From Streptomyces curacoi (lineage in GTDB: Bacteria > Actinomycetota > Actinomycetes > Streptomycetales > Streptomycetaceae): a DNA stretch of 64,000 bases. Shown here piece after piece: positions 26,796 through 35,700 of the stretch (positions within the stretch are counted from its first letter, which is position 1; each line of letters starts with the position of its first letter). A program made the translations under genes and the position numbers. The stretch is from positions 657,617 to 721,616 of the forward strand of contig NZ_KQ947987.1 of the NCBI RefSeq assembly GCF_001513975.1, read 5' to 3'. A model generated the notes under the pieces. It did not search any database. It saw only the letters and a list, made by a program, of their open reading frames with translations, and had not been told where the DNA came from.

Positions 26796-26830
26796 GTGCG
26801 GCTCACTTCGGGTCGCGCTGCGCATCGGTC

Positions 26831-26928
26831 AGTTCGCATAGGTCAGTTCGCATCTGTCGGTTCCCATCGGTCGGTTCGCGTCGGTCGGTTCGCGTCGATC
26901 GGTTCATGTCGGCCGGTTCGCGTCGGTC
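26831..26928. repeat. 14-bp tandem repeat, seven copies, running into a gene's 3' end
   Basis: The unit (A/G)GTTCGCGTCGGTC, with one or two changes per copy, repeats at 26831, 26845, 26859, 26873, 26887, 26901 and 26915. A partial copy precedes it. The array separates the flavin hydroxylase from the FAH-family gene and supplies the latter's stop codon at 26904-26906. Confidence 0.85.
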
Positions 26929-27851
26929 ACGGGAGTGCGCTGTCGGCCGAGGTCGATGCGCCCGTCCGGGGTGGCGATGGTGGCGGTCACCACATCGCCG
27001 TGCCGCAGGTAGCGCGGGTTCTTCGCCTGGCTCTTGAAGAACGCCTTCCACTTGGCGGCCGGCGGCAGGAGCGAAGCGATCTTCTCGACCGGCTTCGGCG
27101 GGGCCTTGAGGGCGGTGCCGCCCGGGGTGCCGGTGAGGAGCAGGTCGCCGGGGTCGAGGGTCTGGAAGCGGGCCAGCAGGGTGAGCGCCTGCGCCGGACG
27201 GACGATCATGTCGGCGAGCGTGCGGTCTTGGCGCAGCTCGCCGTTGACCGACAACCGCAGCCGCAGGTCCGGGAGATGGGCGAAGTCCTCCGGCTCCAGC
27301 AGGGCCAGGTGGGGCCCGGTGGGCGTGAAGGTCGGGTACGACTTGCTCTCGTAGAACTGCGTCTTGGTCAGCTGGATCTCACGGGCGCTGACGTCGTTGG
27401 TGATGACGAGCCCGGCGACGTACGACGGCAGGTCCCGCTCCTCGATCACCGTGCCGATGGGCAGCGGCGCCCCCATGACCAGGCCGAGCTCGATCTCGTA
27501 GTCGAGGAACCTCACGAACGACGGCCGGACGACGGCCTCGCCCGGGCCGCTGATGGAGCCGGAGGCCTTGCGGAAGAAGGCGGGCGGGATGTCGCCGGTG
27601 AAGCCCGAATCGCGGGCGTGGCTGCGGTAGTTGACCATCTGGGCCACCACCCGGCAGGGCGCGGTGACCGGGGAGAGCGCCACCAGGTCGGCGACCGGTG
27701 TGCCCGGCTCAGCCGAGAGCGCCGCCTGACGTACGGCCGCCCGGTCGGCGAGGAGCTCCGCGGTGGTGGTGGCTTTGGTGCCGACGGGGACGGCATGGTC
27801 GCCGAGGACAACCCACCAGCCGTCGGCGGGGCGCAGGACGTTGATGCTCAT
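26904..27851 (-). CDS. fumarylacetoacetate hydrolase-family protein
   Basis: A 315-residue FAH superfamily enzyme. Metal-site and active-site regions are visible: DYEIELGLVMGAPLPIG, VITNDVSAREIQLTKTQFYE, TFTPTGPHLALLE and DLLLTGTPGGTALKAP. It probably hydrolyses or hydrates the product of the extradiol dioxygenase encoded next upstream (48 bp). The last residues, VTDANRPT, are written by the 14-bp tandem repeat, so the natural C-terminus may have been altered by repeat expansion. Confidence 0.87.
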   Translation of the reverse strand: MSINVLRPADGWWVVLGDHAVPVGTKATTTAELLADRAAVRQAALSAEPGTPVADLVALSPVTAPCRVVAQMVNYRSHARDSGFTGDIPPAFFRKASGSISGPGEAVVRPSFVRFLDYEIELGLVMGAPLPIGTVIEERDLPSYVAGLVITNDVSAREIQLTKTQFYESKSYPTFTPTGPHLALLEPEDFAHLPDLRLRLSVNGELRQDRTLADMIVRPAQALTLLARFQTLDPGDLLLTGTPGGTALKAPPKPVEKIASLLPPAAKWKAFFKSQAKNPRYLRHGDVVTATIATPDGRIDLGRQRTPVTDANRPT

Positions 27852-27899
27852 GTCATTGCCTTCGTGAGGGAGGAGCGGGGGAGCGGGGGAGTCGGGGGG

Positions 27900-29018
27900 T
27901 CAGGAGCTCGCGGCCTTGAGCAGGCCCAGCAGCCGCGCCGGGTCCAGCTCGTTGTCGCCGCGCAGGGCCTGGATGACGTCGCGGACCCGCTGCGGGGAGG
28001 GGCCGGCGCCGAGGAAGTCGCGGGTGACCGGCGGCCCCCACTGGGCGAGGCCGCTGGTCGACATGGGCGCCCAGCCGGGCTCGACGTCACAGGAGAACAG
28101 GTCGCCGTCGGCGAAGTGCTCCAGCATGAAGTGGTCGGGGTCGCGCCAGTAGTCGAAGAGCTGACTGCCCTGGATGTGCCGCCCGATGCCCCAACTGCGC
28201 CGGTAGCCGCGCTCCTTGAGGTACTCGCCGCCGGCCGCGATCGAGTCCAGGTCGGTGACCTGGTAGGCGGAGTGGACGTAGCCGTTGCCCGGACCGAGGT
28301 GCATGGCCAGCGTGTGGTGGTCCACCGCCCGGCCGCCCTGGTCGCAGCGGATGAACGCCATCGTCGGGCCCCGCTCCCGCTGCCCGTCCAGGAACAGGAA
28401 GTCGGAGACGATCATCCCGAGGGTGTCCAGGTACCAGTCCAGAGCCCGGGCGAACACCCTTGTCTCCAGCACCACATGCCCCAGCCGCTGGATGCGGGAC
28501 GGCTCGCGCGGCGGGCGCTGAGTGGCGTTCGTACGACGGTGACCTGTGCCGGAGTTGAGGAGCAGCGGCCGCTGCTCGGGCAGCGCCGGCAGTTCCTCGC
28601 CGCAGTGCACCACGCGCACGGGGAAGCCGGAGGGGTCGAGCAGGTCGACCGCCTTGCCGCCGCCGGGCACGTCCGCGTCCCGTACGGCGGTCCCCGTCGC
28701 CCGGGCGAGCCGGTCCAGGTCGGCCCGCTCGGCCGCGCGGAACGCCGGACCGATGAACCGGGAGGCGCGCCCGCGCCGGAGGACCATGCAGGGCGAGCCG
28801 GCGAAGGTGCCCCGCAGCCACAGCGCGCCCTCGCTCCGGGCGGCGATCGCGAACCCGAAGTCACGGGCGAAGACCTCGGCCCGGTCCAGGTCGGGCTTCT
28901 CGAACTCCAGCCAGGCCAGGTCGGCCACCTTGATCACGGGGTTCCGGGAGCGTCCAGGATGTTCGCCGCGCAGGGCGCCCTGCTCACTGTGCAGGTCCTG
29001 ATGGGCCGTTGTGGACAT
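27900..29018 (-). CDS. extradiol ring-cleavage dioxygenase (VOC family)
   Basis: A 372-residue type I extradiol dioxygenase, longer than the usual 290-310. The first VOC module covers about residues 30-140. The catalytic module covers 165-290, with ligands placed at His in QRLGHVVLETR, His in AVDHHTLAMHLG and Glu in DHFMLEHFADG. The extra C-terminus ends in GDNELDPARLLGLLKAASS. It should cleave a catechol-type ring. The ATG at 29018 follows TTGGAGG. It is the first gene of the second catabolic operon and is divergent from a TetR gene with two operator-like sites between them. Confidence 0.88.
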   Translation of the reverse strand: MSTTAHQDLHSEQGALRGEHPGRSRNPVIKVADLAWLEFEKPDLDRAEVFARDFGFAIAARSEGALWLRGTFAGSPCMVLRRGRASRFIGPAFRAAERADLDRLARATGTAVRDADVPGGGKAVDLLDPSGFPVRVVHCGEELPALPEQRPLLLNSGTGHRRTNATQRPPREPSRIQRLGHVVLETRVFARALDWYLDTLGMIVSDFLFLDGQRERGPTMAFIRCDQGGRAVDHHTLAMHLGPGNGYVHSAYQVTDLDSIAAGGEYLKERGYRRSWGIGRHIQGSQLFDYWRDPDHFMLEHFADGDLFSCDVEPGWAPMSTSGLAQWGPPVTRDFLGAGPSPQRVRDVIQALRGDNELDPARLLGLLKAASS

Positions 29019-29045
29019 GGTGTCCTCCAAGCAACGCAGCAGTAA

Positions 29046-29114
29046 TGATGAAATCATCAGCTTTGATTCTTCGATCGTCAATACCTGATCCAAGCTGAGA
29101 TGATGAATTCATCA
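29046..29114. promoter_or_regulatory. twin TetR operators, 55 bp centre to centre
   Basis: TGATGAAATCATCA at 29046-29059 and the perfect palindrome TGATGAATTCATCA at 29101-29114 are nearly identical 14-bp sites. They lie in the divergent region between the dioxygenase operon and the TetR gene. Two equal palindromes strongly suggest binding sites of the TetR product, one near each promoter. Confidence 0.75.
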
Positions 29115-29154
29115 GAACTGTGGGTCTGGGGTGCCCGTTGTTAGACTCGCGCCC

Positions 29155-29790
29155 ATGTCGACGTCAGCCCCGCCCCGGAACCGATTCGAACGGCGCCGTG
29201 CCGAGACGCGTCTGGCGCTCGTCCGCGCCGCCCGGCAGATCCTCGCCGAGACCGGGGACACCAGCGCCAGCATCCAGGTGATCGCGGAACGCGCGGACGT
29301 CGGCTTCGGCTCCTTCTACAACCACTTCGAGTCGAAGGCGGAGCTGTTCGACGCGGCGGTGCAGGACGCCCTCGAAGAGTTCGGTCAGACCTTCGACGAG
29401 CGGCTCGGCGGCATCGACGACCCCGCCGAACTCGTCGCGGCCGGCTTCCGGCTCAGCGCGCGTATGGCGGACTCCCACCCCGAGCTGATGCAGGTGCTGC
29501 GCCACCGCGGACTCGGCCACATCCACTCGGATTCGGGCCTGGCTCCGCGCGCTCTGCGCGACCTGGAGATCGGCGTCGCCTCCGGCCGCTTCGCCATCGC
29601 CGACCCGGTGGCCGCGCTGACCGCCCTCGGGGGCTCCCTCCTGGCACTGCTGGAGCTGCGGTTCGCGCGGCCCGAACTCGACGGCGACGAGGCCGCGGCG
29701 AACCTGGCCGAGATGCTGCTGCGCATGCTGGGGGTTCCGCCGCAGGACGCCCGGGACGTCGCCCGGCGCGCGCTGCCCGACCTCGACTGA
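29155..29790 (+). CDS. TetR-family regulator of the second catabolic operon
   Basis: A 211-residue TetR regulator. The HTH lies at about residues 15-60 (RAARQILAETGDTSASIQVI, ADVGFGSFYNHFESKAELF) and the ligand domain fills the rest. The ATG at 29155 is preferred. TAGACT at 29142-29147 is a -10-like box only seven bases before the ATG, with no ribosome site, so the mRNA may be leaderless. It is divergent from the dioxygenase gene and most likely represses it until an aromatic inducer binds. Confidence 0.88.
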   Translation: MSTSAPPRNRFERRRAETRLALVRAARQILAETGDTSASIQVIAERADVGFGSFYNHFESKAELFDAAVQDALEEFGQTFDERLGGIDDPAELVAAGFRLSARMADSHPELMQVLRHRGLGHIHSDSGLAPRALRDLEIGVASGRFAIADPVAALTALGGSLLALLELRFARPELDGDEAAANLAEMLLRMLGVPPQDARDVARRALPDLD

Positions 29791-29853
29791 CGACCGGCGG
29801 ATCGGCGCCTGCCGGAGACCTTGAGTCCCGCGAGTGCTCCATGGGGTGCGGGG

Positions 29854-30513
29854 TCACCGGGCTTCGACGAGTGAGGGGCGGCCGAGCCCGTGCACCTGCG
29901 CGGCGGCTCTGTCGCCGTCCACCCCCACCGCGATCAGCGCGGCGGTCGCGGCGCGTGTGCCGTCGTCGCTCCAGGTCCCGGCGTTCACGCACTCCAGGAG
30001 TGCCAGCAGCAGCCGTTCGAGGGCGCGGCTGAGCGGCTCGGGCGGGACGCTGGTGTGGAAGACGCCCTGCCGCTGCCCCCGCTCGATGATCGCCGCCGCC
30101 GTGTCGCGGGCGGGGCCGAGGATGTCGTGCGCGCGCTCCGCCCCGAGGTCCTGCGGCGACAGTCTCAGCAGTGTGCGACAGCGGTCGCCGACGGGCCACA
30201 GCGCCAGAACGAAGCGCGCCAGCGCCGAGATGGCATCGGCATCGGTGTCGGTGTCGGCATCGGGGATCGCCACGGCTGCCAGCGCCCGGCGCAACGCCTC
30301 CCCGGCATCCGCGACGAGCCCTTCGACCAGGACCGACCGGCCGGCGAAGTGGTCGTACACGGTACGGCGCACCACGCCGGCCGCCTCCGCGATGTCGCTG
30401 AGGCTGCTGTCGGGATCGCGGCCGAGCTGCTGTCTCGCCGCTGCGAGGATGCGGGCCCGGGTGAGCTGTGTCTGACGGCGGCCACCGCCGCTTGTGACGT
30501 GCGGGTCGGTCAT
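29854..30513 (-). CDS. TetR-family transcriptional regulator
   Basis: A 219-residue TetR regulator: HTH at about 15-60 (RARILAAARQQLGRDPDSSL, AAGVVRRTVYDHFAGRSVLV), ligand-binding C-terminal domain after that. A short Asp/Thr repeat (PDADTDTDADA) sits near residue 85, produced by hexamer slippage. AGAGG precedes the ATG at 30513. It is convergent with the preceding TetR gene, and 71 bp downstream of a truncated SDR gene that it may once have controlled. An operator-like dyad is in that gap. Confidence 0.87.
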   Translation of the reverse strand: MTDPHVTSGGGRRQTQLTRARILAAARQQLGRDPDSSLSDIAEAAGVVRRTVYDHFAGRSVLVEGLVADAGEALRRALAAVAIPDADTDTDADAISALARFVLALWPVGDRCRTLLRLSPQDLGAERAHDILGPARDTAAAIIERGQRQGVFHTSVPPEPLSRALERLLLALLECVNAGTWSDDGTRAATAALIAVGVDGDRAAAQVHGLGRPSLVEAR

Positions 30514-30552
30514 GTCGGACCTCTGGGGGGGCGGGTGAGGGCGACACGATAC

Positions 30553-30570
30553 TTGCACGTCCACGAGCAA
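30553..30570. promoter_or_regulatory. putative TetR operator
   Basis: TTGCACGTCCACGAGCAA is an 18-bp dyad with one mismatched pair. It lies 40 bp upstream of the TetR start at 30513, in the gap to the SDR remnant, and is a plausible autoregulatory site. Confidence 0.5.
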
Positions 30571-30584
30571 TTAACCAGGTCTGC

Positions 30585-31233
30585 TCAGTTGCGCCCCGCC
30601 ATGACTCCGCCGTCGACGTCCCAGATGGCGCCGGTGACCCAGTCGGTCCGGCTCGACAGGAGGAAGGCGACGGTGGCGGCGACGTCGTCGGGGGTGCCGG
30701 TGCGGCCGAGAGGGTGGAAGGCGTTGAAGCCGTCGAGTGCGGAGTCGACGTCCGCCTTGGGGATGAACTCCTCGTAGATCGGGGTGCGCACGACGGCGGG
30801 GGCGACCGCGTTGACACGGATGCCGTGCGGAGCCAGTTCCATCGCGAGGTGCTGGGTGAACGAGTGCAGGCCGGCCTTGGCCATCGAGTACGCCGACGAG
30901 GGCGTGGCGGCGACGGCCTGATGCGCCCACATGGAGCCGATGTTGACCACGGCACCCTGTGCGCCGCGGTCGATCATGTTGCCGACGATCGTCTGGGTGA
31001 GGAGGAAGAAGGCCCGGTTGATGGCCTGGTAGCGGTCGTAGTCCTCCGGCGTGTGCTCCAGGAACGGCTTCGGGGAGAAGACGCCGGCCGCGTTGACGAG
31101 GAGCGTGGCGTCGGCGTGCTGCTCGGTGAGGATCTCGCGCAGGCGGTCGACGGCCGCGGGGTCGGTCAGGTCGGCCGCGAGGCCGACGGCCTTTCCGCGG
31201 CCGGCCAGGGCGGCCGCTGCCTCGTCGGTCCCG
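30585..31233 (-). pseudogene. short-chain dehydrogenase, N-terminus missing
   Basis: The minus frame gives about 215 residues of a classical [43 protein letters not shown], the catalytic Ser in [30 protein letters not shown] and the C-terminal [16 protein letters not shown]. The first 35-40 residues with the TGxxxGxG cofactor motif are absent; upstream of about 31233 the DNA instead codes for an amine oxidase on the other strand. No convincing start remains, so it is probably inactive. Confidence 0.75.
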
Positions 31234-31568
31234 GCTTCGACAGGGCCGTCACCGCCCAGCTCGCGCAGCTCTTCGGTCCGGCGGCGGCCACTCCCGAGGC
31301 CCTGCATGTGCAGAACTGGAGCGCCGAGCCGTGGACCGCCCCGTTGACGGTGCACCACCTCGCCGACTACTCCCTCTTCGGCCACCCCCTCTATCAGCGG
31401 CCGGCCCTCGACGGCCGACTGCACTGGGCGTCCACCGAGACGGCCACCGACCACGCCGGACACATCGAGGGCGCCCTCGCCGCCGGGGAGCGCGCGGCAC
31501 GGGCGGTCCTCGCGGCCACCGCCCGCACGAGTGACGCCGGCATCGACGTTGCCGCCACCGGCGGCTGA
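31230..31568 (+). pseudogene. flavin monoamine oxidase, C-terminal fragment
   Basis: The plus frame reads [73 protein letters not shown] and stops at 31566-31568. This is the last third of a flavin-containing amine oxidase, including the FAD-contacting WAxTETA-GHIEGA segment. The N-terminal Rossmann domain and most of the protein are gone. It begins exactly where the opposite-strand SDR ends. Confidence 0.75.
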
Positions 31569-31674
31569 GGATCCCCCGGGAAGCGGGCCCTCGACGCCGA
31601 CCGGCGCGGCAGCACGTTCCGTCTCACCCCCGCCGGCCGAACCGCCCCGCCTGCAGATACGTCGGGGTGGAGCA

Positions 31675-32163
31675 GTTCGCGGCCGGAAGCTGTACAGCCC
31701 CGCGGTTCTCGCCGACGAGCGCGACCGAGAGGCGCTGCGGGAGATGGCCGCCCATGGCTTCCAGGTACGGATCGCCACCGCCCCGCTTCCGCAGGGAACC
31801 GTCATCATCGACCGGCGGACCATGATCCTCACCGACCCGGCCGCCCACGGCCCGCGCACCTACACCATGAGTGCCTCGCCGGCCCTCATCGGCGGAACCT
31901 ATGCGCTGTTCGAGGCCGCCTGGGAAAGCGCAGCCGACCTGACCACCGTCCTCGACTCGACCCGGCCCCGCTTCGACGACCAGACCGCCAGGGTCCTGCG
32001 CGCCCTCGGCTCCGGTGCCACCGACGAGGCAGCCGCACGGGACCTGGGCATGTCGCTGCGCACCTACCGCCGCCGGGTCGCTGAACTGCTCGCCACCCTC
32101 GAGGCGGCCTCACGTTTCCAGGCCGGAGTACGCGCGGGGGAGCTGGGCCTGACCCGCAGATGA
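31675..32163 (+). pseudogene. TrmB/LuxR-like regulator, N-terminus missing
   Basis: About 160 residues match the C-terminal part of large actinomycete regulators: a PLD-like segment ([36 protein letters not shown]) and a LuxR-type HTH (RVLRALGSGATDEAAARDLG, SLRTYRRRVAELLATL). Intact relatives are about 320 residues and start with a TrmB winged helix, absent here. A weak start further upstream (31531) would add only Pro-rich residues. It could be an expressed short protein, but truncation is more likely. Confidence 0.6.
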
Positions 32164-32254
32164 TGCCGCCTGGCCAGCGTCGGGGCGAACAGATTCGCCG
32201 CACACGACGCCAACGTGCGGCGCGGGGCGTGCCGGGCTTTTGGTGGTCGGAGGG

Positions 32255-32674
32255 TCACCAGTCGTCGCCGATGTCGAAGTTGGCGTCGATGGGCATGCCG
32301 TTGTCCGCGAAAGCGACCACGCGGTACCTGCCCAGCCGGACGAGCCGCTCGTACAGCTTCTCCGCCATCTCCCAGTTCTCGGTCTCGGACCGGGACCGGG
32401 CCATGAGCATCGCCGGTACCTGCCCGAAGAAACCGTCGTCCGGCTCCGGTTCCTCCACGTACAGGTCGACGCTCAGGTCCTCGTTCTCGAACCAGTACTG
32501 GTAGCCGCCGTATTCGTTCGGCACCCCCGGATTTCGATCGGCGGGGACCTCCATAATTCGGGCGACATCACTCCACAGTCGGTCGGCGAAGCTCTTGCGG
32601 TCCCAAGTGCCCTCCGCGACTCCGACTCTGAGTTCGAAGTCCTTCCTGGCGCCATGCGGCTCGAACTTTCCCAC
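32255..32674 (-). CDS. putative immunity protein for the RHS toxin
   Basis: A 139-residue acidic soluble protein with no family I recognise. It follows the RHS toxin gene directly on the same strand, where immunity genes sit. The sequence has many Asp/Glu, for example SVDLYVEEPEPDDGFFGQ, and ends DANFDIGDDW, suitable for covering a basic nuclease surface. The GTG at 32674 is chosen because GGAG lies 8 bases before it; the ATG at 32728 lies inside a hairpin. Its GC content is lower than that of its neighbours. Function is inferred from position only. Confidence 0.6.
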   Translation of the reverse strand: MGKFEPHGARKDFELRVGVAEGTWDRKSFADRLWSDVARIMEVPADRNPGVPNEYGGYQYWFENEDLSVDLYVEEPEPDDGFFGQVPAMLMARSRSETENWEMAEKLYERLVRLGRYRVVAFADNGMPIDANFDIGDDW

Positions 32675-32698
32675 GAGTATTCTCCACTTCCTGTATTC

Positions 32699-32739
32699 CG
32701 CTCGGGGGCATGCCGTGAAATGTGGCATGCCCCCGAGCG
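32699..32739 (-). terminator. perfect 16-bp hairpin between toxin and immunity genes
   Basis: CGCTCGGGGGCATGCC at 32699-32714 pairs exactly with 32724-32739 around a 9-base loop. It begins 10 bases after the toxin stop codon and ends 25 bases before the immunity start. It lacks a T-run but is strong enough to act as a terminator or as an mRNA-stabilising/processing element. Confidence 0.65.
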
Positions 32740-32748
32740 TGCACTACG

Positions 32749-35700
32749 CTACAGCTCCTCGTCGATCATGTAGTCCCGGCCGAAGATGATGATTCTCTGT
32801 ACATTTCCCTCGGCTCCTCTCTTGAACTGTCTGATGCCGTCCTCCGCGGCGTCTTCGCTCATGCCGCCCGGCCGGAGGTCCACGATCGCCATGTCGACCT
32901 TCTGCTTTTCATCGGCCTTTTGTAGGTGCTTGCGAAGTCCATCACTCCGGTGACTGGTCATCGCCTTGAATTCCGCGCGCTTGTCGTCGACCCAGGCATC
33001 CCCCGCGTGCGGGGCCAACTGGTCGTCATTGCGCGACATCACCTCATGACCGTGAATGGCGAGCGTCAGGGCGATCTGGAACTCCGCGTCGTCATCGAAG
33101 GCGAAGCCGCTCTCGCCCTGCTTGTTCTTCCGCTTCCACGACTCGTCGATCCGCTCCATGATTTCCTCGGCCTCGTCGCGGTCCGGGCCGAACATCTCCA
33201 TGAGGTCCTTGGCGAGGTTGTACGCGCCGCAGCCGTCGCGGGCACCCCGGTGGCAGGTCTGCTCCTCGACGTCCTCCACCGCTTCCTCGATGTAGTTGGT
33301 GAGGTCCCACTTGCCGTCGAGGATCTGGTTCACGCGCTCCTTGCGGAGCTTGGCCGCGATGTCCGCGTTGGTGAAGAGGATCTGCTCCAGGTAGCGGCTG
33401 TAGCGCGGGGCTCCGGCCGGGGCCTTGCCCGAGCGGCCCTGGTTGTAGACGGTGGAGGTGCCGCCGGTCTTCCTCGGCTTCCACCCCTTCCGCTCGCGCT
33501 CCTCCTTGGTGTCCGGGATGCCACCCGTGCAGGAGATCTCGCCGGTGTGGCACTCGGGCACGCCGAGCCCGGAGGGGTCGCTGAGAGTGGTGGGGTTGTT
33601 GTTGGCGTAGCCGTAGCCGTTGAGGGACTGGTGCTGGTCCGGCATCAGCAGCGGGTCGACGCTCAGGAACTGCCCCGTGGAGGCGTCGTACTCGCGGGCG
33701 CCGACCTGGGTGAGGCCGGTGCCGCTGTCGACGCTTTTGCCGAGGAACCCCTTGTCGTCGGGCCAGGTGCCCACGGCGCTGCCGCGGGCCGTGCCGAACG
33801 GCGTCGTGTACCGCTTGCTCAGCGTCTGCGTGCTGTCGGCGCTGACCGCGACCGTGCTGGTGGCGTGGTGATCGCCGGAGAGGAACTGGAGCTTCTCCGT
33901 GCCGGTCGCGTTGGTACGCAACGCGATGGCGGCTCCGGCCACCGTGTAATAGCGATTCGCCCACTTCTTGGTGCCCTTGAGGTGGACCTCGGTGGCCCCG
34001 AGGTACAGGACGGTCTCGCCGTTCGACGCGCCGTCGCGGCGGATGAGGAGGGCGCCGTCGGCGTCGTAGAGGTAGTCGGTGGCGGTGCTCCCCTCGGTGA
34101 GCTTGGCGAGCCTGCCTTCCGGGTTCCAGAGCAGGGACTGCTTGGTCGTGGACCCGACGGACTCGGCGCGGGTCTGCGTGTTGCCCGCCTCGTCATAGGT
34201 GTACTGGGCCGCTGCCGGGTCGCACGTGGCGGACGTCGTAGTCGACTTCAGGGCGTGCTTGCGGGCCTGGTCGTAGCAGTACGTCGTCGTGACGGGGCTC
34301 GGGGTCGCCGTGTTGCGGGTCTCCGTCTGTCGCTGCCCCGATGCCGTGTACGTGTAGCTGTTCCAGTACGGGGCCGCGCCGCCGAGGTTGGCCACCGTGC
34401 GACCGGAGGTGGAGCAGTCGGCCGTCTTCGGTGTCCACGCCTGGGTCAGCCGCTTCTGGCCGTCGTAGGCGAAGCACTGGTGGTCGGTGCCGGAACCGGT
34501 GTCCGCGTGGTCGGAGATCGACGTCACGTTGCCGGTCTGGTCGTAGCGGTACTGCAGATCCTGGACCGGGCCACGGGTCTGGTCGTCGGTGGACGACGTC
34601 AGCAGCCGGCCGGTGCCCGCCTCGTACGTACGCGAGATGAAGAGCCGCTTCGCCGAGGCCGAGGTGCCGAGCTGGTACTGGTGCACCTGGCCGAGCGCGG
34701 AGTAGTCCACGCCCAGCAGATAGCCGCTGATGCCGGACTGCTTAACGGGCAGCCCCGCGTCGTTGTACAGCGTTTCGACCGTCTCGGCGGACAGCCCGCC
34801 GACCGCCGGCTCCTTGGTGTTGTTGACGGTGCCGTCGAGCCGGTACGCCGTGCCGAACGTGGTGGTCGCCGCGACGGCGCCCGAGGTGACCAGGGGGTCG
34901 GTGTCCGGCAGGGTCAGCGTGGTGGCGGTCGGCCGGTTCATGCCGTCATAGGCGGTGACCGCCTTGACGTATGCCTTGCTGTTGGGCTGGCCGACGCCGT
35001 TCTCGTAGCGGATGGACTGGTCGACGTGGCCCTTCAGCAGGCTGTCGTACGTCCACGCGGCGAGTTTGCTGGCGTCCGTACGGCCGGTGTGCCACAGGCC
35101 GGTCTTGCGCCCGAGCTCGTCGTAGCCGTAGTAGAGGAACTGGCCCTTGGCGTCCTTGGTGTGATCGACCTGGTCGAGCACGGTGTACTTGGTGGTGGTC
35201 GTGCCCTTGTCCGGGTCGGTCGCGGTGGCCTGCCGGCCTGCCAGGTCGTAGGTGTACGACCAGACGGAACCGTCGGGGCCGGTGACGGTCTCCTGCTTGC
35301 CGTCCGGGGTGTAGGTGAACGCGACCTTGGTGTACGAGGTGCCCTGTGCGGCGCCGTACTGCGTGTCGTTCGGGTTCGGGCCCGCGTAGGTGCGGGTCTC
35401 CTTCGTCCGGCCCAGCACGTCGGTGATCACACGCGACGCCGTGCCGCCCTCCAGAGCGCTGGTCGCCACCGAGTCACCGGTGTACGCGGTGGTCGTGTCC
35501 CACTTCTTGACACCCCACGAGGACAGCGTGGTCTTCACGGCGCGACCGGCGCCGTCGTACACGGTGTCGTTCTGCTTCGGCGACTGCGCGTACTCCACTC
35601 CGGTGTACTCGCCGTTGGGCGCGGTGGTGTTGTCGTAGGCGTCGTTCTGAGTGATGACGGCCAGTCCGCGGGAGTCGTACCGGGTGTCGCTGAGAACCCG

